Source: Salipiger abyssi
Lineage (GTDB): Bacteria; Pseudomonadota; Alphaproteobacteria; Rhodobacterales; Rhodobacteraceae
DNA length: 64,000 bases
NCBI RefSeq assembly: GCF_001975705.1
Contig: NZ_CP015093.1
Coordinates: 2,666,001-2,730,000 of the forward strand
Direction of reading: 5' to 3'
This document shows positions 45,236 to 55,561 of the stretch, piece after piece; the first letter of the stretch is position 1, and every line of letters starts with the position of its first letter. A program made the translations under genes and the position numbers. The notes under the pieces were generated by a model that was not told the origin of the DNA, did not search any database, and saw nothing but the letters and a program-made list of their open reading frames with translations.

Positions 45236-46867
45236 ATGGCCAAACTGCTTGTACACGGAAAATTCGCCCGCAAGGCGCTGGCGCGCGGGGTTGCGCGGCT
45301 GGCGGCGGCGGTGGAGCCGACGCTGGGACCCAAGGGGCTGAACGCGATGGTCGACCGGCCCGTGGGCACGCCGCTCATCACCCGCGACGGGGTGAGCATC
45401 GCGTCCGAGATCGAGCTGACCGACCGCTTCGAGAACATGGGCGCGCAGGTCGTCCGCGAGGTCTCGATGCAGACCAACGAGGTGGCGGGTGACGGCACCA
45501 CCACCGCCATCGTTCTGGCCAACGCGCTGATCCAGCGCGGCGTGGCGCTCACCGACAATGGCGTGAAACCGGTCGATCTCTGCAAGGGCATCGACATGGC
45601 GGTGGAGCGCATCGTGAACGCCATCGACGAAAGCGCACGCGATTGCGCCGCGCATCCGGACTATCTCCAGGCGGTGGCGCGGGTCTCGGCGACCGATCCC
45701 GAGCTCGGCGATCTGGTGGCGGAGGCCTTCCGTCGGGTCGGGCGTGAGGGGGTGATCACCGCCGATTTCGGCGTCACCATCGAGACCACCATGGATGTGA
45801 TGGAGGGCATGTCATTCGAGCGCGGCTATATCTCGCATCACATGGTGACCGATCGCGAGCATATGGAGGCGGTGCTGCGCAACCCGCTGATCCTGCTGAC
45901 CGATCAAAAGATCCTCCAGCCGTCGGTTCTGGACAATGCCATCGCCATCGCCGAGGAGGAGGGCCGCCCGCTCGCCATCGTCGCCGAGGAGATCGCCCCC
46001 GAGGTGGTGATCCGGCTGCTGGAGAATGGCGGCGCCGGCAAGTTCCTGATCGTGCACCCGCCGGAATACGGCCATTGGCGCACGGCGATGATGGACGATC
46101 TGGCGATCATCACCGGCGGCGAGGTGCTGGCCCGCGATCTCGGCAAGAAGATCGAGGCCGTCACCCGCGCCCAGCTCGGCGGTGCCGAGATGGTGCGCGC
46201 CACCGCATCGACCACCAGCGTGCTGCGCGGGCAGGGCGATCCGCAGGCGGTTGTCGCCCGGCGCAACCAGGTGCAGCGCATGTACGATGTGGCACCGCCC
46301 AATATCGAGCAGGACAAGCTGCGCGAGCGGCTGGCCAAGCTCTCGGGCGGCAGCGCGATCCTCTATGCCGGCGGCTTCACCCCGGTGGAGCAGAAGCGCA
46401 AGATCCAGCTCATCGAGGATGCGCTCTGCGCGGTGCGCGCCGCCGCCGATGACGGCGTTGTCGCCGGTGGCGGTACGGCGCTGGCGCAGGCCGCGCCGGT
46501 GCTCGGCAATCTCTCGGCCATCGGCGATATCGGCAAGGGGATCGACCTCGTGCGCTCGGTCCTGACCCAGCCGCTGCGGCGCATCGCGTCGAATGCCGGT
46601 GCCGATGCCGAGCAGGTGGTCGAGGCGGTGACCGCCGGCGCGCCCGGACATGGCTATGACGCGGCCACCGGCGCCTATGGCGACATGTACGAGGCCGGGA
46701 TCATCGACCCGGCGCGCGTGCCCGCCTCGGCGCTGGTCAACGCGGCCTCGGTCGCCACGCTGATCCTGACCACCGAAACCCTGGTCGGCGATCTCGACGA
46801 GGGCGAGGCCGACCCGACCGAAGGCCCGGCCCTCGGTGGCGGTGCCGAGCTGCTCGGCCGTCCCTGA
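45236..46867 (+). CDS. GroEL-like chaperonin dedicated to the monooxygenase
   Basis: A 543-residue group I chaperonin with the ATP motif GDGTTTAIVLA and the apical and intermediate domains in the usual order. It lacks the GGM-rich C-terminal tail of housekeeping GroEL and ends GGGAELLGRP. It has no GroES partner next to it. In MimABCD and PrmABCD clusters a chaperonin in this place is needed to fold the hydroxylase. A hairpin follows the stop. Confidence 0.92.
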   Translation: MAKLLVHGKFARKALARGVARLAAAVEPTLGPKGLNAMVDRPVGTPLITRDGVSIASEIELTDRFENMGAQVVREVSMQTNEVAGDGTTTAIVLANALIQRGVALTDNGVKPVDLCKGIDMAVERIVNAIDESARDCAAHPDYLQAVARVSATDPELGDLVAEAFRRVGREGVITADFGVTIETTMDVMEGMSFERGYISHHMVTDREHMEAVLRNPLILLTDQKILQPSVLDNAIAIAEEEGRPLAIVAEEIAPEVVIRLLENGGAGKFLIVHPPEYGHWRTAMMDDLAIITGGEVLARDLGKKIEAVTRAQLGGAEMVRATASTTSVLRGQGDPQAVVARRNQVQRMYDVAPPNIEQDKLRERLAKLSGGSAILYAGGFTPVEQKRKIQLIEDALCAVRAAADDGVVAGGGTALAQAAPVLGNLSAIGDIGKGIDLVRSVLTQPLRRIASNAGADAEQVVEAVTAGAPGHGYDAATGAYGDMYEAGIIDPARVPASALVNAASVATLILTTETLVGDLDEGEADPTEGPALGGGAELLGRP

Positions 46868-46879
46868 CCCCTGTCGCCG

Positions 46880-46903
46880 CCGCGCGCCGCAAGGGGCGCG
46901 CGG
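46880..46903 (+). other. Intercistronic hairpin after the chaperonin gene
   Basis: CCGCGCGCC pairs with GGCGCGCGG around a six-base loop. There is no T-run, so partial termination or mRNA stabilisation is more likely than full termination. Confidence 0.5.
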
Positions 46904-46930
46904 CCCGTTCCGACCGAAAGGAGGCCAAAG

Positions 46931-47974
46931 ATGAAGGCTGCAAGACTTTACGAATACGACCCCGCGATGAATGTCGAGCTGAAGATCGAGGACGTCGCTC
47001 CCCCCGAGATCACCGGCCCGAACGAGGTGGTCGTCAAGGTCGGCGCGGCGGGGCTCTGCCGCACCGACCTGCATATCATCGAGGGCGTCTGGAAAGACAT
47101 CATGGATGGCGAGGGCACGCTCCTGCCTTATATCATGGGTCACGAGAATGCCGGCTGGATCGAGGATGTCGGCAGCGCCGTGACCTCGGTGAAGCCGGGC
47201 GACGCGGTGATCGTGCATCCGCACCGGAGCTGCGGCATCTGTCTCAACTGCCGCTACGGCCATGACATGTATTGCGACCACGGGCTGTTTCCGGGGCTCG
47301 GGCTCGACGGCGGGTTTGCGGAGTATTTCAAGACCTCCGAAAGCTCGGTGATCAAGCTCAACACCGGCATCACGCCGCTGGAGGTGGCGCCCATGGCCGA
47401 TGCCGGCATCACCGCCTACCGCGCCGCCAAGAAAGCCGCCAAGCTCACCTATCCCGGTGCCTGGACAGTGCTGCTGGGCATCGGCGGGCTTGGCCATATC
47501 GCGCTGCAATGCCTCAAGCACATGAGCGGCGGGCGGGTCATCGCGGTGGACCGCGAACCGGCGGCGCAGGTGCTGGCCAAGGAGCTGGGCGCGGATGTGG
47601 TGCTCGACGGCGGGCCGGATCTGATCGAGCAGGTCAAGGAGGTGACCGGCGGCGGTGCTCATGTGGTGATCGACTTCGTTGGCGAGCTCGGGGTGGAGAA
47701 TATCTGCTGGAAGCTTTTGCGCCAGGGCGGCGAGCTGATCGTCGTGGGCTATGGCGGCAAGATCGAGATCCCGACGCTGGAATTCGTGGTCAACGAGATC
47801 AAGATCGGCGGCAGCCTCGTGGGCGATTACATCGAGCTGGTGGAGCTGATGGAGCTCAACGCCGACGGCAAGGTGAAGATGCATCAGACCGAGTACAAGC
47901 TCGCCAATATCAACCAGGCCATCGACGATTTCAAACACCGCCGCTTTACCGGGCGCGGCGTGATCGTGCCCTGA
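46931..47974 (+). CDS. Zinc-containing alcohol dehydrogenase
   Basis: A 347-residue medium-chain dehydrogenase. The catalytic zinc site is in CRTDLHIIEG and GHENAGW. Unlike the dehydrogenase at 42228 it keeps the structural-zinc cysteines (CGICLNCRYGHDMYC). The Rossmann loop is GIGGLGHIALQCLK. It may oxidise a different alcohol of the pathway, for example 1-propanol or acetol. AAAGGAGG precedes the ATG. Confidence 0.88.
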   Translation: MKAARLYEYDPAMNVELKIEDVAPPEITGPNEVVVKVGAAGLCRTDLHIIEGVWKDIMDGEGTLLPYIMGHENAGWIEDVGSAVTSVKPGDAVIVHPHRSCGICLNCRYGHDMYCDHGLFPGLGLDGGFAEYFKTSESSVIKLNTGITPLEVAPMADAGITAYRAAKKAAKLTYPGAWTVLLGIGGLGHIALQCLKHMSGGRVIAVDREPAAQVLAKELGADVVLDGGPDLIEQVKEVTGGGAHVVIDFVGELGVENICWKLLRQGGELIVVGYGGKIEIPTLEFVVNEIKIGGSLVGDYIELVELMELNADGKVKMHQTEYKLANINQAIDDFKHRRFTGRGVIVP

Positions 47975-48038
47975 GCGATGTACATGCAGGCGCCGGGGCA
48001 GGGGCTGTCCCGGCGCGGACCGACTGGGGGAGAAGGCG

Positions 48039-48473
48039 ATGAGACATCAGGATGCGGGCGCGCTGACCGGCGCGCCGGTGCCGATGTGCGAGCCGGGTGG
48101 CCTGGTGATCGGCTCGGGCTTTGTGGCCGGGGCCGGCTGGGCGATGGAGCTGGCGCATCTGGCGCCCGGCCACATGGCGAGCCTGATCCTGCTGGCGCGC
48201 GATCTCTACCCGCATGGTGCGCTGCACGATGAGGCCTACGCCAGGGCGCTTCTTGGCTATGACCGCGCGCGGGAGGCGCCGGAGGTCGCGACGGGGATCG
48301 CCATGCTCGACGCCGCCGCGCTGGGCTTCGGCTACCGACGCTATGTCGACATGCCCGAAACGCTGCGCGCCGGTCTGCGGCAGGAGATCCCTGACTGCGC
48401 CTTTCTCGCGCGGCTGCGCCGGGAGCTGGTGACGGGGCTCTACGGACAGCCGGAGGCCTGTGCGGCGCTTTGA
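48039..48473 (+). CDS. Small protein resembling gluconate 2-dehydrogenase subunit 3-like proteins
   Basis: A 144-residue protein without a clear Tat or Sec leader. The segment LLARDLYPHGALHDEAYARALLGYD recalls the ARDLYPHD motif of subunit-3-like small proteins of membrane dehydrogenases. The rest is helical. It sits between an alcohol and an aldehyde dehydrogenase of the monooxygenase cluster. The similarity is from memory and the role is unknown. Confidence 0.55.
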   Translation: MRHQDAGALTGAPVPMCEPGGLVIGSGFVAGAGWAMELAHLAPGHMASLILLARDLYPHGALHDEAYARALLGYDRAREAPEVATGIAMLDAAALGFGYRRYVDMPETLRAGLRQEIPDCAFLARLRRELVTGLYGQPEACAAL

Positions 48474-48496
48474 GCCGCGCCGGTGCCTTGCGCGGC

Positions 48497-48520
48497 GGTG
48501 GGCAGATTGCCCACCCTACA
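48497..48520 (+). repeat. Palindromic repeat, copy 1
   Basis: A 24-base element with the palindromic core TGGGCAGATTGCCCA followed by CCCTACA. An identical copy lies in reverse orientation at 48636, and a third with one change at 54534. Confidence 0.8.
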
Positions 48521-48635
48521 TGCGAAAGATGTCCCGGCGCGGGACAAGGCCGGAGGCTGCCTCTCACAGATCGCAAAGCGATGTGTTGCCGGCAGGCGTT
48601 TGCAGGCAGACGCCAAGAGGCGCGCCATCGTCACG

Positions 48636-48659
48636 TGTAGGGTGGGCAATCTGCCCACC
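48636..48659 (-). repeat. Palindromic repeat, copy 2 (inverted)
   Basis: An exact reverse complement of the 24 bases at 48497-48520. The two copies bracket about 115 bp, as in a small REP doublet or a miniature mobile element. The region from 48474 to 48823 otherwise holds no gene. Confidence 0.8.
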
Positions 48660-48823
48660 ACACGCCCTCTCTCTCCCTCTAGCACCACATTCTCCAACAA
48701 GACTGTCTCGCAACTGAGACGGTTTCGCCCTGCCTCCCGCCGCGCCCGGGCTGACTCGGCCGCTTCCGCGCGGCAGGTATGAGGCACACCGGGCGGAGGA
48801 CCCGGGCGCAAAGGAGGATTTCC

Positions 48824-50344
<1,521 letters not shown>

Positions 50345-50357
50345 GAGCTCCTCCCGT

Positions 50358-50430
50358 CCCGGGCGCGGCTTGTCAACTGTCGCCCGGGCCGGACCCGGTG
50401 CCGATGCGCTTTCGGGAGCGCGTCGGCACC
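50358..50430 (+). terminator. Tandem hairpins at the end of the monooxygenase cluster
   Basis: CCCGGGCG/CGCCCGGG (50358-50388) is followed by a stem of 14 bases with one mismatch, from GGTGCCGATGCGCT to AGCGCGTCGGCACC (50397-50430). A T-run is absent, so termination may be weak or factor-dependent. Confidence 0.55.
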
Positions 50431-50574
50431 CTCCTGCGGTGCCTTTCTTCACACTCTCCCTCCCCAAAGGCACCGCAGATCCGTCTCCCCATCAACCTGG
50501 CCCCCTGCGCGCTGCGGCTATGGTCTCGATACGCGTCTTCCGCTATTCAATCGAAGAGGGAAGGAGTGTTGCGT

Positions 50575-51492
50575 ATGATCCCCACGTATCAGGAGCTTAT
50601 GAGACCCGTCCTGGAGGCGGCGCTTGGGGGAGAACGCAAGATCTCCGACGTCGTGGAGGAGATCTCCGCGACATTCGGACTGACCGAAGCGGAGCGTGAG
50701 GAAATGCTCCCAAGCGGCAAGCAAACCACGATTGCCAACCGGGTGCACTGGGCGCGTACCTATCTGAAACAGGCGGGTCTTGTCCGGAACCCACGACGCG
50801 GATTTTATGAACTCACGGAGGTGGGGCGCAACCTCGCCGAAGACGCGACGGTGAAGGTAGACACCAAATTTCTTAAACAGTTCGACGACTTCCTAGCCTT
50901 TCAGGCACGCACAAAAACCGCCGAGCCGCAAGCCTCGTCCGACGCGCCCGAAACCGATGCCGACGCGACGCCGGACGAGAGTATTCAGGCTGCTTATGCG
51001 CGCCTCAACCAGTCTCTGGCCTCCGGTCTGCTCGATCAGGTCCGCGGCGCCTCGCCGGCCTTTTTCGAGGCGTTGCTGGTCGATCTGCTGTTGCAAATGG
51101 GCTATGGCGGCTCGTCCGAAACCGCCGGGCGGGCGCTTGGCCGGACCGGCGACAACGGCGTCGACGGGGTGATCGATCAGGATCCGCTGGGCGTCGATCA
51201 GATCTATATCCAGGCCAAGCGCTATGCCGAGGGCAATACGGTCGGCGCCGGTGACATCCGCGATTTCTTCGGGGCGCTGAACATTCGCCGCGCCACCAAG
51301 GGGATCTTTTTCACCACCTCCTCCTTCAGTGCCTCGGCGCGCGATACGGCGCAGGCGCTCGGCACGCGGATCATCCTCATCGACGGCCCGCAGCTCGCGC
51401 GGCTGATGATCCGCTACAATGTCGGATGCCGCGATAAGGAGGTGCTGCGCATCAAGCAGATCGACGAGGCCTATTTCGACGAAGAGATCTGA
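50575..51492 (+). CDS. mrr: Mrr-type restriction endonuclease
   Basis: A 305-residue modification-dependent endonuclease. An N-terminal winged-helix region (Mrr_N, about 1-90) is followed by an acidic linker of about 45 residues and a C-terminal PD-(D/E)xK nuclease domain with Asp197 in GDNGVDGVI and Gln213-x-Lys215 (IQAKRYAE). GGAG lies eight bases before the ATG at 50575. It stands alone, without methylase or specificity genes, as usual for Mrr, and would cut foreign methylated DNA. Confidence 0.92.
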   Translation: MIPTYQELMRPVLEAALGGERKISDVVEEISATFGLTEAEREEMLPSGKQTTIANRVHWARTYLKQAGLVRNPRRGFYELTEVGRNLAEDATVKVDTKFLKQFDDFLAFQARTKTAEPQASSDAPETDADATPDESIQAAYARLNQSLASGLLDQVRGASPAFFEALLVDLLLQMGYGGSSETAGRALGRTGDNGVDGVIDQDPLGVDQIYIQAKRYAEGNTVGAGDIRDFFGALNIRRATKGIFFTTSSFSASARDTAQALGTRIILIDGPQLARLMIRYNVGCRDKEVLRIKQIDEAYFDEEI

Positions 51493-51506
51493 CCGCCCCT
51501 GTCTCA

Positions 51507-51516
51507 GACCTTGGTC
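51507..51516. promoter_or_regulatory. GACCTTGGTC element upstream of the NosR-like gene
   Basis: An inverted repeat GACC-TT-GGTC 39 bp before the start codon. The same decamer occurs at 56310, and variants lie at 56339, 63180 and 63728. Confidence 0.45.
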
Positions 51517-51554
51517 GCATCGGCAGCCGCGCGGGGCGTTGCTAGGGTCGCGCC

Positions 51555-53645
51555 ATGCGGCGCCTTCTGGTCCTTTTTCTGCTGAGTCTCGCCGCCCTGC
51601 TGACGGGGCGGGCCCATGCCGCGCCGCTTGACCGCGAGGCGATGGCGGAATTCGTCTATGCGCCCTATGTGCTGGGCGAAGAGGTGAACGACAAAGGCGT
51701 CTGGGAGCTGCTGAATTCCGGCGGCGGGCCGGCGGGCTATGCCTTCGAGACCGAGCTGATGGCGCCGCTGCCGGGCTTTTCCGGTGCGCCGGTCAATATC
51801 TTTGCCATGCTCGATCCGGAGGGGCGGTTTCTCGACGTACGGCTGATCTCGCACAATGAGCCGATCTTTGTCTCCGGGCTGGGCGAGGCGCCGTTCCGGC
51901 AGTTCTTCGAGCAATATGCCGGGCGCTCGATCTCCGAGACCATGGTGGTGGGCAACGCCTATGGCGATGGCGGCGCCGGCTCGCCGCTGATCTATCTCGA
52001 CGGGGTGAGCAAGGCCACGGCGAGCGTGCGCATCGCCCATGAAAGCCTGATGGCCGCCGCCCGCGAGGTGGCGCGCGAAAAGCTTCAGGGCATTTCCGCC
52101 GGCCCGCCCGCCTATCCCGACCCCGACCGTGACGAGGCGCTGAGCTGGGGTGATCTGGTGGCGCAGGGCATCGCCACGCATAAGCGCGTCAGCAATGCCG
52201 AGGTCGACGCGCTCTTTACCGGCACGATCTGGGCCGATGACGATCCGGAGGCGGCGGACGATCCCGAGGGCGCCTATCTCGATCTCTGGATCGTCGATCT
52301 GGGCCCGCCCGCCATTGCCCGCGCGGTGCTGGCGCCCGACACGCAGGCCGAGCTGGCGCGGTTCCTGGCGATCTCTCCGGACGAAGAGCCGATCCTGCTG
52401 ATCGAGGCGGGGCGGCACGGGCTGGTCTCGCCCGAGTTCATCCGCAACACCGCGCCCGACCGCATCGCTGCCGAGCAGGACGGGCTGCCGGTGGCGCTGC
52501 GCGACGCGGATCTCTTGGTCGAACTGGCGGAGGGTGTGCCCGGGGGCACCGCGATGATCCTGCGCACCGACCGGCGGCTGGGCTTCGATCCGTCGCGCGA
52601 GTGGGTCCTCAAGGTCGAGGCGGTGCGCGAACACGGCATGTTCCAGCCCGAGATCGGCACGCGCGAGCTGCGTGTGCGTCACGCCACGCCCGAGCGGTTT
52701 TTCCTGCGTCCCGGCGCGGTGCAGACGCTGCCGCCCTGGCGCGAGGCGATCCTCAACCGGCAGGGCGACCTGATCCTGCTTTGCGTCTTTCTGATCGCGC
52801 TGCTGCTGGCGGTGGGGCCGGCGCAAAACCGGCTGGCGGCGTCGCGGGTGTTTACGCCGCTGCGGCTGGGGATACTGGCGGTGATGACCGGGTTTGTCGG
52901 GTTCTGGGGGCAGGGGCAGCTCTCGATCGTCACGGTGCTGGGGGTGATCCGCACTGCGCTTGACGGCGGCAGCTATGCGTTCCTGCTCTACGATCCGTTT
53001 TCGCTGCTGGTCTGGGGCGCGGCCATTGCGGGCTTCGTGTTCTGGGGGCGGGGCTTCTTTTGCGGTTGGCTTTGCCCGTTCGGCGCGCTTCAGGAATTCG
53101 CCGCGCATCTGGGCCGGTTGCTGCGCCTGCCGCAGATCGAGCCCGCGCCGTGCTGGGACCGGCGGTTGAAGGGGCTGAAATATCTGGTGCTGGCGGGCAT
53201 GGTGGCGGTGGTCTTCGTGGCGCCGGGCGAGGTCGATACGGTGGCCGAGATCGAGCCCTTCAAGACCGCGATCACCACGCATTTCCTGCGGCCCTTGCCC
53301 TATGTCGTCTGGGCGGTGGGGCTACTGCTGCTTAGCGCGATGCTCTTCAAGGGCTTCTGCCGCTATCTCTGTCCGCTGGGGGCGGTGATGGCCATTGGCG
53401 GGCTTTTGCGCGGGCGCGACTGGATCGCGCGGCGCGCCGAATGCGGATCGCCCTGCCAGCTCTGCCGGGTGCGCTGCCGCTACGGCGCCATCGAGAAATC
53501 CGGCAGGATCGCCTATTCCGAGTGCTTCCAGTGCCTCGACTGTGTGAAAATCCATGACGACCCGGCGCAATGCGTGCCGCTGGTGCTGGCGGCGAAGGCG
53601 CGCAAGCGGCCTGTTCGCCCGCAAGACGGGGTGCCCGCCGAATGA
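51555..53645 (+). CDS. NosR/NirI-like membrane iron-sulfur flavoprotein
   Basis: A 696-residue protein. It has a signal peptide (1-22), a periplasmic FMN-binding domain where VSKATASVRI is the site for covalently bound FMN, about five to six membrane helices from residue 412 on, and cytoplasmic polyferredoxin motifs CGWLCPFG, CRYLCPLG, CQLCRVRC and CFQCLDC. It passes electrons between the quinone pool and periplasmic partners. No nosZ or nitrite reductase genes are present. The next gene encodes the FMN transferase that loads its flavin, and the two are coupled by an ATGA overlap. Its use in alcohol oxidation is inferred from neighbours. Confidence 0.88.
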   Translation: MRRLLVLFLLSLAALLTGRAHAAPLDREAMAEFVYAPYVLGEEVNDKGVWELLNSGGGPAGYAFETELMAPLPGFSGAPVNIFAMLDPEGRFLDVRLISHNEPIFVSGLGEAPFRQFFEQYAGRSISETMVVGNAYGDGGAGSPLIYLDGVSKATASVRIAHESLMAAAREVAREKLQGISAGPPAYPDPDRDEALSWGDLVAQGIATHKRVSNAEVDALFTGTIWADDDPEAADDPEGAYLDLWIVDLGPPAIARAVLAPDTQAELARFLAISPDEEPILLIEAGRHGLVSPEFIRNTAPDRIAAEQDGLPVALRDADLLVELAEGVPGGTAMILRTDRRLGFDPSREWVLKVEAVREHGMFQPEIGTRELRVRHATPERFFLRPGAVQTLPPWREAILNRQGDLILLCVFLIALLLAVGPAQNRLAASRVFTPLRLGILAVMTGFVGFWGQGQLSIVTVLGVIRTALDGGSYAFLLYDPFSLLVWGAAIAGFVFWGRGFFCGWLCPFGALQEFAAHLGRLLRLPQIEPAPCWDRRLKGLKYLVLAGMVAVVFVAPGEVDTVAEIEPFKTAITTHFLRPLPYVVWAVGLLLLSAMLFKGFCRYLCPLGAVMAIGGLLRGRDWIARRAECGSPCQLCRVRCRYGAIEKSGRIAYSECFQCLDCVKIHDDPAQCVPLVLAAKARKRPVRPQDGVPAE

Positions 53646-54526
53646 GCCTGTCGCGTCGCCGTTTCCTGACGATTTCCGCCGCCTGTGTCGCGGCGCCGGT
53701 GCTCGCCGATGCCGCGCCGGCGCGCTGGCAGGGCATGGCGATGGGGGCAGAGGCCGAGATCACCCTCTACGGGCCGGGGGCGCCGGTGGCGCTGACGGAG
53801 GCGGTTGCGCGGCTGCGTGGGGTGGAGCGGTGCTTCAGCCTGTATGATCCGGGTTCGGAGCTGTCTGTGCTGAACCGCGAAGGTCTGCTGGTGCCGTCGG
53901 AGGACTTCCATGCGCTGATGGCGCAGGCGGATGCGATCCATCGCGCCACTGGCGGGGCCTTCGACCCGAGTGTGCAGCCGCTCTGGCGGGCGCTGGCCAT
54001 GGGGGGCGATGTGCGTGCGGCGCGCGATGCCATCGGCTGGGACCGGGTGGCGCTGGGCGCGCGGATCGTTCTGGCGCCGGGGCAGGCGTTGACCTTCAAC
54101 GGCATCGCGCAGGGCTTTGCCACGGATATTGTGGCGGATCTTCTGGCGGCGCGGGGCTTTGGCCGGGCGCTGGTGAATATCGGCGAGTTTCGGGCGCTGG
54201 GCGGGCCGTGGCGGCTGGGTCTCTCCGATCCGGGGGAGGGCTATCTCGGCACGCGCACGCTGGAGGGCGGGGCGATCGCCACCTCCAGCCCCGGCGCGCT
54301 GATGCTGGGGGAGGAGGGCCACATCCTCGACCCGCGCGGGCAGGGCGCGGCGCGCTGGTCGACGGTGAGTGTGGAGGCTCAGAGTGCCACGGTTGCGGAC
54401 GGGATGTCGACGGCGGGCTGTCTGATGAGCGCGGAGGAGATTGCGCGGGCGGCAGGGGCGCTGCCCGGGATCCGGCGCGTGACGCTGGTGGATCGGGAGG
54501 GCGATTTGCGGGTGGTGGAGGTGTAG
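53642..54526 (+). CDS. apbE: FAD:protein FMN transferase, Tat-exported ApbE family
   Basis: A 294-residue enzyme that attaches FMN from FAD to a threonine of target proteins in the periplasm. It starts with a Tat leader (SRRRFLTIS, then a hydrophobic stretch to about residue 25). Family motifs are MAMGAEAEITLYG, FDPSVQPLWRA, FNGIAQGFATDIV and VNIGEFRALGG. It overlaps the NosR-like gene by four bases and probably flavinylates that product, as NosX does for NosR. Confidence 0.9.
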   Translation: MSLSRRRFLTISAACVAAPVLADAAPARWQGMAMGAEAEITLYGPGAPVALTEAVARLRGVERCFSLYDPGSELSVLNREGLLVPSEDFHALMAQADAIHRATGGAFDPSVQPLWRALAMGGDVRAARDAIGWDRVALGARIVLAPGQALTFNGIAQGFATDIVADLLAARGFGRALVNIGEFRALGGPWRLGLSDPGEGYLGTRTLEGGAIATSSPGALMLGEEGHILDPRGQGAARWSTVSVEAQSATVADGMSTAGCLMSAEEIARAAGALPGIRRVTLVDREGDLRVVEV

Positions 54527-54533
54527 CGCGGCC

Positions 54534-54557
54534 GGTGGGCATATTGCCCACCCTACA
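54534..54557 (+). repeat. Palindromic repeat, copy 3
   Basis: The same 24-base element as at 48497 with one base changed (core TGGGCATATTGCCCA), directly after the apbE stop codon. Confidence 0.75.
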
Positions 54558-54570
54558 GGAGCGCCACCCG

Positions 54571-54648
54571 CCCCGGACTTGATCCGGGGCCTCATGCCCT
54601 GCGACAGCGTGGAGCGGTGAGGTGGAGGCCCCGGATCAAGTCCGGGGT
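54571..54648. repeat. Inverted pair of CCGGACTTGATCCGG-type repeats
   Basis: CCCCGGACTTGATCCGGGG at 54571-54589 is itself nearly palindromic and recurs in inverse form near 54629-54647 (CCCCGGATCAAGTCCGGGG). It is the dispersed repeat often seen in intergenic regions of alphaproteobacteria. Between convergent genes it may act as a bidirectional terminator. Confidence 0.75.
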
Positions 54649-54669
54649 GGGTGAGGCTGGCTGTCGACG

Positions 54670-55560
54670 TTACCGCTCCGGAACCAGATGTGTCAGACCG
54701 TGGGCGGCAAAGATCGCGGCGATGCGCCCGTCTTCCAGCCCCGCGCGGATCGCGTCGTCCACCGCATATCCCAGCGCGCGGTAGCGCATATGCACCGCCA
54801 CGCCCACCGTCCAGCGGCTCACCGCGAAGCCCGCAAGCGGCGGCTGGTGGATGCCGATGCCGGGGGCCGCGCCCGCTTCGAGCTGCGCCAGAGGCCCCAT
54901 CGCCGCCATGGTCTCGCCCGCCGCCAGCGCCCCCATCGCGGCGGCATAGCTCGGATAGCGCCGCACGCCCTGCGCCAGCTGCCCGCCGGCGAATGAGGTC
55001 AGGTAGAAATCCGAGATCGAGTCGTTCTCCACCGCCACCGTGTCGAAGCGGAAATAGGCGGGAACGGGCTTTTCCTCAGGATAGGCCTCTTCGCGATAGG
55101 CGATGGCGATCTGCTCGGCGGCATATTGGCCGGTGAACACCACCTGGTCCACCCGGCAGGCATAGTCGCTGTCATAGGGCACATGCAGCATCACGTTCGA
55201 CACGCGCCCGCCGATCACCGGGCCTTTCCAGATGTTGTTGCGCAGATCCGCGTCGAGGTTTTCGCCCGCCGGCACCAGGTGAAACCGCGCCTCGACACCG
55301 AGATCCTGAGCAATCAGCCGGCCGATCTCGATATCCACGCCCACAGGCTTGCCCTTGTCCTCATAGGACCAGGGCGCGAAATCCTCATAGGCGGCGAAGT
55401 CGATAAAGCCGCGCTCGACGATCTGGTCGAGATCCTGGCCGACAATGTCGCGGCTGGCGTTTTGCGGTTTCGGCTGAGGCACCCAGTCCTCGCAACGCGC
55501 GTAAGCCGGGCCTGCAAGCGCAAGCCCGGCCAGCGCGGCCATCAGTTGACGCCGCAACAT
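54670..55560 (-). CDS. Quinoprotein dehydrogenase-associated periplasmic binding protein (MoxJ/XoxJ-like)
   Basis: A 296-residue protein with a signal peptide (1-21) and the fold of family-3 solute-binding proteins: FIDFAAYEDFAPWSYEDKGK and VGVDIEIGRLIAQDLGVEARF at the ligand site. It belongs to the group linked to PQQ dehydrogenases, where MoxJ/XoxJ helps to mature or load the enzyme and does not transport. It lies one base after the cytochrome c gene on the same strand. Confidence 0.83.
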   Translation of the reverse strand: MLRRQLMAALAGLALAGPAYARCEDWVPQPKPQNASRDIVGQDLDQIVERGFIDFAAYEDFAPWSYEDKGKPVGVDIEIGRLIAQDLGVEARFHLVPAGENLDADLRNNIWKGPVIGGRVSNVMLHVPYDSDYACRVDQVVFTGQYAAEQIAIAYREEAYPEEKPVPAYFRFDTVAVENDSISDFYLTSFAGGQLAQGVRRYPSYAAAMGALAAGETMAAMGPLAQLEAGAAPGIGIHQPPLAGFAVSRWTVGVAVHMRYRALGYAVDDAIRAGLEDGRIAAIFAAHGLTHLVPER

Positions 55561-55561
55561 G

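Noticed and set aside
45812..47938. A 708-codon open frame antisense to the chaperonin and dehydrogenase genes
   Set aside because: It spans two well-supported genes in the opposite direction and reads as His/Arg/Asp-rich nonsense typical of shadows.
51555..54526. Part of a denitrification (nos) operon
   Set aside because: No nosZ, nosD, nosF or nosY is visible, and the neighbours are PQQ-related.
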